From: an uncultured Lysobacteraceae bacterium
GTDB lineage: Bacteria; Pseudomonadota; Gammaproteobacteria; Xanthomonadales; Xanthomonadaceae
Direction: 5' to 3'
DNA: 64,000 nucleotides
Assembly (NCBI GenBank): GCA_902825775.1
Contig: CADECF010000006.1
Coordinates: 93,759 to 157,758, forward strand
Both the position numbers and the translations under genes were made by a program. The notes under the pieces were generated by a model. The model was not told the origin of the DNA, ran no database searches, and saw only the letters and a list, made by a program, of their open reading frames with translations. Every line of letters starts with the position of its first letter. The first letter of the stretch is position 1. Below are positions 60,487-64,000 of this stretch, in pieces.

Positions 60487-60546
60487 ACTTCACGGTTCGT
60501 CCAAGCCGAAGCCGATTTTCGGCTCGGATTAATTCAGGAACTAAGC
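60487..60546 (+). other. Decayed attC site 6 (array end)
   Basis: CAAGCCGAAGCCG, a central GCCGATTTTCGGC hairpin and TTAATTCAGG keep the pattern, but R'' (ACTTCAC) and R' (ACTAAGC) have two changes each from valid cores. It marks the distal end of the recognisable array. Confidence 0.7.
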
Positions 60547-60551
60547 ATCAG

Positions 60552-60989
60552 ATGCGAAGCGCCTCACGCGCCCCACACCTTCCGAAACACATTCAAACCC
60601 TTTTCCTGGTGTTCTTCGCCGCGAACCTGATTCACTTCGCCCATAACGCCGAGTACATCGCGTTTTATCCCGGCATTCCATCGTGGCTGACGCGTGAGAG
60701 GGTGTACTTGGCTTGGATCGCCGGCGTAAGCATCGGCTTGCTGGGTCTGCTGCTTTCGAGAACAAGACTTCGAGCGGCGGGCTTGGGGTTGATCGCCGCC
60801 TATGGCGCGCTCGGCATCGACGGTCTCGCTCATTACACGCTCGCGCTCTGCTCCGAACACACGCTGGCCACGAATCTGACCATCTGGTTCGAGGCGCTGA
60901 CGGGCCTCGGCTTGCTGCTGGTATCGGCCGTGCACGCGAACAGGGGCGTAGGCCGGGTTGTCTTCGTCGACCCGGCTTCGGGTCGATGA
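60552..60989 (+). CDS. Four-helix membrane protein, unknown
   Basis: A 145-aa protein with hydrophobic segments at about 16-34, 50-68, 74-92 and 105-125. It includes AHNAEYIAFYPGIPSWLTRE after the first helix. I recognise no named family. The last ~13 residues (GVGRVVFVDPASGR) are encoded by a family H repeat, so the C-terminus has been extended or replaced by repeat insertion. It directly follows the decayed attC. Confidence 0.65.
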   Translation: MRSASRAPHLPKHIQTLFLVFFAANLIHFAHNAEYIAFYPGIPSWLTRERVYLAWIAGVSIGLLGLLLSRTRLRAAGLGLIAAYGALGIDGLAHYTLALCSEHTLATNLTIWFEALTGLGLLLVSAVHANRGVGRVVFVDPASGR

Positions 60990-61044
60990 AAATGCTAGGT
61001 TAATCGGGCCAGCCTAAGCGCCTCGATCCGCCGGAGGAACGACG

Positions 61045-61395
61045 ATGCTCAAACACCGCGTTTTCGCCATCTCATTCGCGAGCCTGTATCCGCTGTACAT
61101 CAACAAAGCTGAAAACAAGAATCGTACGAAAAAAGAAGTCGACCAGATCCTCTGCTGGCTGACCGGCTATAACCAGGCGGGATTGCAGAAGCAAATCAAA
61201 CAGGGCAACGATCTGGAAACTTTTTTCGCCCAAGCGCCGGCCCTGCACCCGAATGTTTCGCTGATCAAAGGCGTGGTGTGCGGCATCCGCGTGGAAGAGA
61301 TCGAAGATCCGCTGATGCGGAAAATCCGCTATATGGACAAGCTGATCGACGAACTCGCAAAGGGAAAGGCGATGGAGAAGATTCTGCGGCAGTAA
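61045..61395 (+). CDS. DUF2200 family protein
   Basis: A 116-aa protein matching DUF2200: [20 protein letters not shown] and [20 protein letters not shown], then a later [20 protein letters not shown]. The family is widespread, cytoplasmic and of unknown function. GGAGGAA precedes the ATG. No obvious partner; the next gene is 120 nt away. Confidence 0.88.
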   Translation: MLKHRVFAISFASLYPLYINKAENKNRTKKEVDQILCWLTGYNQAGLQKQIKQGNDLETFFAQAPALHPNVSLIKGVVCGIRVEEIEDPLMRKIRYMDKLIDELAKGKAMEKILRQ

Positions 61396-61515
61396 ATCGT
61401 CATGGTTTCGACCGGTGAACGGCGGGCCAGGGCCCGCCCTACGGTATCGAAATGCTCGTGGCCGCTGCAGAACGCCTGGAGCGTTCATTGATGCAGGCAA
61501 ACGAAGGAGGCGACC

Positions 61516-61986
61516 ATGCGAGCGATCTTATTGATTCCAGCGTTCATCGTCCTAGCCACGGCCGGCCTGACGCAATCAGCAAGCAGCGCAGCAGCCGTGG
61601 AAGCGCCCGTTGTCGCGCCAGCCGCGGATCTTAAGTGGGCGGATCTCGATCCTGCCGGCGCGCCTGGCGTGAAAGTTGCGACGCTGTGGGGAGACATCGC
61701 CAAGGGCCCGTTCGGCGCGATCTTCCAGCTCCCGGCGGGTTTCGTCGCACCGCTCCACATGCATACGCACGAGATGAAGCTTGTCATCGTTTCGGGCACC
61801 TATATCCAGGCCCCCGACGGTAAACCCGAGTGGCGTCTGGGCCCCGGCTCTTATCTGCTGCAGCCCGGTGGAGACTACCGGCACACGACCAGATGCGATC
61901 CCGCTGCGCCGTGCATCTTCTTCGTCGAAAGCGATGGTCCGTTCGACTTGAAACCGGTCGCCAAACCATCCGATGCGCAGCCGTAA
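61516..61986 (+). CDS. Secreted cupin-fold protein (DUF4437-like)
   Basis: A 156-aa protein with a signal peptide (residues 1-24). The cupin follows: PLHMHTHEMKLVIVSG carries the first metal motif (three His and Glu), and the second (PGGDYRHTTRCDPAAPCIFF) gives another His. The substrate is unknown. Two late Cys may pair in the periplasm. GGAGG lies 6 nt upstream. It is followed 16 nt later by a VOC gene. Confidence 0.82.
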   Translation: MRAILLIPAFIVLATAGLTQSASSAAAVEAPVVAPAADLKWADLDPAGAPGVKVATLWGDIAKGPFGAIFQLPAGFVAPLHMHTHEMKLVIVSGTYIQAPDGKPEWRLGPGSYLLQPGGDYRHTTRCDPAAPCIFFVESDGPFDLKPVAKPSDAQP

Positions 61987-62002
61987 CGCAGAAGAGGCGA
62001 AT

Positions 62003-62413
62003 ATGCTCGTCAAACATTTGACGCCGATTTTGAACGTTTCCGACATCGAACAATCTTTCCTGTGGTTCGAGAAATTCGGCTGGACGAAGGGATGGGACTG
62101 GGGCGCTCCGCCGACGTTCGGAGGCGTCTGCTCGGGGCATTGCGAGATCTTCCTGTGCCAGAACGGACAAGGCGGCCACGGCACCAGCGGCTATCCGGCG
62201 ACATTCGGTCCGGACTCGAACGTAGCCGCCGAGAAGGGCGTGTGGATGTCGCTGTGGGTGGACGATGTCGATGCGGTTTACCGGCGATGCCTCGAGCAAG
62301 GCATCGAGGTGACTTGGCCGCCTACCGACATGCCCTGGAACGTGCGTGAGATGCATGTACGCCACCCGGACGGACATGTTTTCAGGATCAGCCGCGGCGT
62401 CGAGGAACATTGA
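62003..62413 (+). CDS. VOC superfamily protein
   Basis: A 136-aa protein (LTPILNVSDIEQSFLWFEKF, GVWMSLWVDDVDAVYRRCLE, EMHVRHPDGHVFRIS). The pattern fits glyoxalase/bleomycin-resistance proteins, with no sign of which substrate. AGAGG precedes the ATG. Probably co-transcribed with the cupin gene. Confidence 0.83.
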   Translation: MLVKHLTPILNVSDIEQSFLWFEKFGWTKGWDWGAPPTFGGVCSGHCEIFLCQNGQGGHGTSGYPATFGPDSNVAAEKGVWMSLWVDDVDAVYRRCLEQGIEVTWPPTDMPWNVREMHVRHPDGHVFRISRGVEEH

Positions 62414-62552
62414 AGCTCCGCCTGCATCTCGAAACGCACGAGATCTCAAGCGTTTAGATATACCGGAGCCGGTTAAATCGGACCGAAATCTGGCGTAGGA
62501 TCACCCAGCGGGCGAGCCGAAGCCCGCCCTACGAACCTATCCAGAGGAACCG

Positions 62553-63473
62553 ATGGAAAAACCCCGCATCTTCCTGGGATCGTCAGGCAAACAGGCGAAA
62601 CTGCTGCAGGCATTGACGCACGGCCTCGAAGACATCGCACAGGTGGAACCTTGGATGACATCGTTCAATCCAGGCACCACCACGCTGGAACGCCTGCTCG
62701 AGCTGACGCGCCAAGTGGATTTCGCGACATTCGTTTTCGCTCAGGACGACTGGACCGCCAACAGTTCGCCCGCGACGGCAGAGTCGGCATCCGGCCAGGC
62801 GTCTCCGCGGGATAACGTCGTCTTCGAAGCCGGTCTTTTCGGCGGCGTTCTCGGCATGCGCCGGACCTTCATACTGCACGCCAACGGCGCCAAGCTTCCG
62901 ACCGACCTGCTCGGCCTCACCTGCGTGCGCTACGACGGATCGGGCACCGCTGCGGAGCTCAAGACCATATGCCAGAAGCTGCGCAACGCGATCGAGAACG
63001 AGGGCCGCGCCGCCCGCATCGAAGGCATGTGGTGGCAATACTCGCTGACCCAGCGCACCGAGAAAGAACCGTCGGCATTGGGCGTTCTGAAGATATCGAG
63101 GAATCGCAACGGCGCAATGGAAACGAACGGCCGCGCATGGCAGGAGGACGGCACGCTATCGGCCAGATACTGGAGCGAAGCGGTGAAGGAGAAGGACGAT
63201 GCGTCCGGCATCTTCTACTATTGGAAGGGCGAACGGCCGCTGCACCCGGACGCGCCGCAACTGGAGGGAACCGGCGAAGTCCGCCTGGAATCCGCGGATC
63301 GCGCATCGGGCTACTTCACCACGCGCGGCGAAGGCGTAAACGCGCGGACGGCCGGCGTCTACGTCCGCGCCGAACCCGCGGACGTGAATATCCTGGACGG
63401 GTCCGACAATCGCGGGCGCGCAGAACTCATCGCTGAGCGGCTCGCGGATTGGAAATCGATCAGGAACTCCTAG
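62553..63473 (+). CDS. TIR-like (CAP12-type) protein with beta-rich C-terminal domain
   Basis: A 306-aa protein. Residues 3-~130 match the TIR-like nucleotide-binding domain PF10137: RIFLGSSGKQAKLLQAL, FATFVFAQDDW, then SPRDNVVFEAGLFGG. The Glu92 of the last motif is the expected NAD-cleaving residue. Residues ~155-306 (EGMWWQYSLT, GVLKISRNRNGAMETNGRAW, IFYYWKGERPLHPD, TGEVRLESADRASGYFTTRG) look like successive beta strands, perhaps a calycin-like barrel. TIR domains of this type act in bacterial antiviral signalling by depleting NAD. No CD-NTase or second effector is next to it. AGAGGAA precedes the start. Confidence 0.8.
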   Translation: MEKPRIFLGSSGKQAKLLQALTHGLEDIAQVEPWMTSFNPGTTTLERLLELTRQVDFATFVFAQDDWTANSSPATAESASGQASPRDNVVFEAGLFGGVLGMRRTFILHANGAKLPTDLLGLTCVRYDGSGTAAELKTICQKLRNAIENEGRAARIEGMWWQYSLTQRTEKEPSALGVLKISRNRNGAMETNGRAWQEDGTLSARYWSEAVKEKDDASGIFYYWKGERPLHPDAPQLEGTGEVRLESADRASGYFTTRGEGVNARTAGVYVRAEPADVNILDGSDNRGRAELIAERLADWKSIRNS

Positions 63474-63523
63474 ACGCGTCGGCCAAAAAAGGCCACGAGT
63501 TTCGCAACAGAGAGGAAATCCCC

Positions 63524-63985
63524 ATGAAACCGCGGATGGAATACTGGAAAGTCGCTCCCGACAGCTACAAAACGATGATGGCTTTGGAAGCCTATCTCCG
63601 CGAGTCGGGCCTCGAGAAGTCCTTGTTGCACATGATCAAACTGCGCGCGTCGCAGATCAACGGCTGCGCTTATTGCATCGACATGCACTGGAAGGACGCA
63701 CGTGCCGCCGGCGAAACCGAGCAGCGCCTGTACGGCCTGGACGCCTGGCGCGAAGCGCCCTACTACACCGACCGCGAACGCGCCGCGCTGGCGTGGACCG
63801 AGGCGTTGACCAACATCACCGACGGACACGTCTCCGACGACGTCTACGAGGCCACCCGCGGCCATTTTTCCGACAAGGAACTGGCCGATCTCGGGTGGGC
63901 CGTCGCCGCCATCAACGCTTGGAACCGCGTCGCCATCGCGTTCCGCTCGGAAGCGGGTTCTTATCGGGCCAGGGCGCATGGTTGA
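63524..63985 (+). CDS. Carboxymuconolactone decarboxylase/AhpD-like protein
   Basis: A 153-aa alkylhydroperoxidase-like protein. LLHMIKLRASQINGCAYCID gives Cys48 and Cys51 with His55 (MHW), the CxxCxxxH redox motif; the later helices (YTDRERAALAWTEALT, FSDKELADLGWAVAAINAWN) are typical of the family. It probably reduces peroxides with an AhpD-like thiol relay. The start at 63524 matches the family; a frame extension 75 nt upstream overlaps the TIR gene. The window ends 15 nt after its stop. Confidence 0.92.
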   Translation: MKPRMEYWKVAPDSYKTMMALEAYLRESGLEKSLLHMIKLRASQINGCAYCIDMHWKDARAAGETEQRLYGLDAWREAPYYTDRERAALAWTEALTNITDGHVSDDVYEATRGHFSDKELADLGWAVAAINAWNRVAIAFRSEAGSYRARAHG

Positions 63986-64000
63986 CCGATGCGTCCGTAA

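Noticed and set aside
55101-60546. A tyrosine recombinase (intI) inside or beside the array
   Set aside because: No frame on either strand between pfp and the window end shows the recombinase R..HxxR..Y pattern; the gap before cassette 1 is too short for one.
60990-61044. GTTAATC and GCCTAAG near 61000 as another attC
   Set aside because: The surrounding sequence is a degenerate family H hairpin; the conserved CAAGCCG interior and correct spacing are missing.
62553-63985. A complete CBASS or Pycsar operon around the TIR-like gene
   Set aside because: No nucleotidyltransferase or cyclase is encoded next to it; the neighbours are a VOC protein and an AhpD-like protein.

Overview
The window is high-GC chromosomal DNA from a gammaproteobacterium of the order Lysobacterales/Xanthomonadales (Lysobacter or Xanthomonas relatives). 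This rests on gene content and order: rubredoxin-thiE-hemL, yicC-gmk-rpoZ-spoT, TIGR02449-zapA-6S RNA-fau, a PPi-dependent phosphofructokinase, a short-LID adenylate kinase, and dense families of short palindromic intergenic repeats of the kind common in this order. I see no rRNA, tRNA, IS transposase, prophage or CRISPR array.

Layout. 1-2.7 kb: 5' part of citrate synthase, L31 type B, a nucleoside hydrolase and an Excalibur-domain protein. 2.7-11.2 kb: recG, then a TonB receptor, a diheme SO_2930-type lipoprotein and a beta-helix lipoprotein, with a divergent AraC-type regulator. 11.2-17.4 kb: ridA, spoT, rpoZ, gmk, an ABM protein and yicC on the minus strand, rph divergent. 17.5-24.6 kb: VOC, rdgB, ABM, hemW, CPXCG protein, DUF1631-PilZ pair, pepQ. 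24.8-29.7 kb: a packed VOC/ankyrin cluster, then pepP and ygfB. 29.7-38.5 kb: GGDEF-EAL protein, zapA region, 6S RNA, fau, EVE protein, rpiA, a Y-family polymerase, DUF192 and SirB1-like proteins. 38.6-43.9 kb: rubredoxin, thiE-hemL-HAD-metB run and an argD-type aminotransferase. 44.1-46.6 kb: ECF sigma factor, FecR-type partner and a secreted protein. 46.9-55.0 kb: gloA, SDR, DedA-PAP2-LssY fusion, LON-domain protein, mpl, adk, pfp.

The most unusual segment is 55.1-60.55 kb, an integron-like cassette array without an integrase in the window. Four near-identical 60-bp attC sites (55539, 56537, 57306, 57620), a fifth with a damaged core (59793), a decayed terminal site (60487) and a half-site relic at 58893 lie in one orientation. 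In the first four cassettes the 5' core and the 3' R'' core are perfect reverse complements, as expected of real circularisable cassettes. They carry a small membrane-anchored protein, an AbiTii-domain protein, an FRG-domain protein and a 72-aa protein. AbiTii and FRG families are linked to phage defence, so this looks like a small defence-carrying array beside pfp. The distal part is scrambled: a 2.1-kb block with VOC, RidA and a GNAT gene that has lost its acetyl-CoA loop, plus duplicated ~107-bp palindromes.

After the array come small accessory genes (membrane protein, DUF2200, cupin, VOC, AhpD-like) and a stand-alone TIR-like (CAP12-type) protein with an uncharacterised beta-rich C-terminal half, another candidate immunity effector.

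Throughout, short palindromes of at least seven sequence families fill the gaps between genes, often between convergent ends. In several places they supply the stop codon, the last codons, or the start region of a gene.
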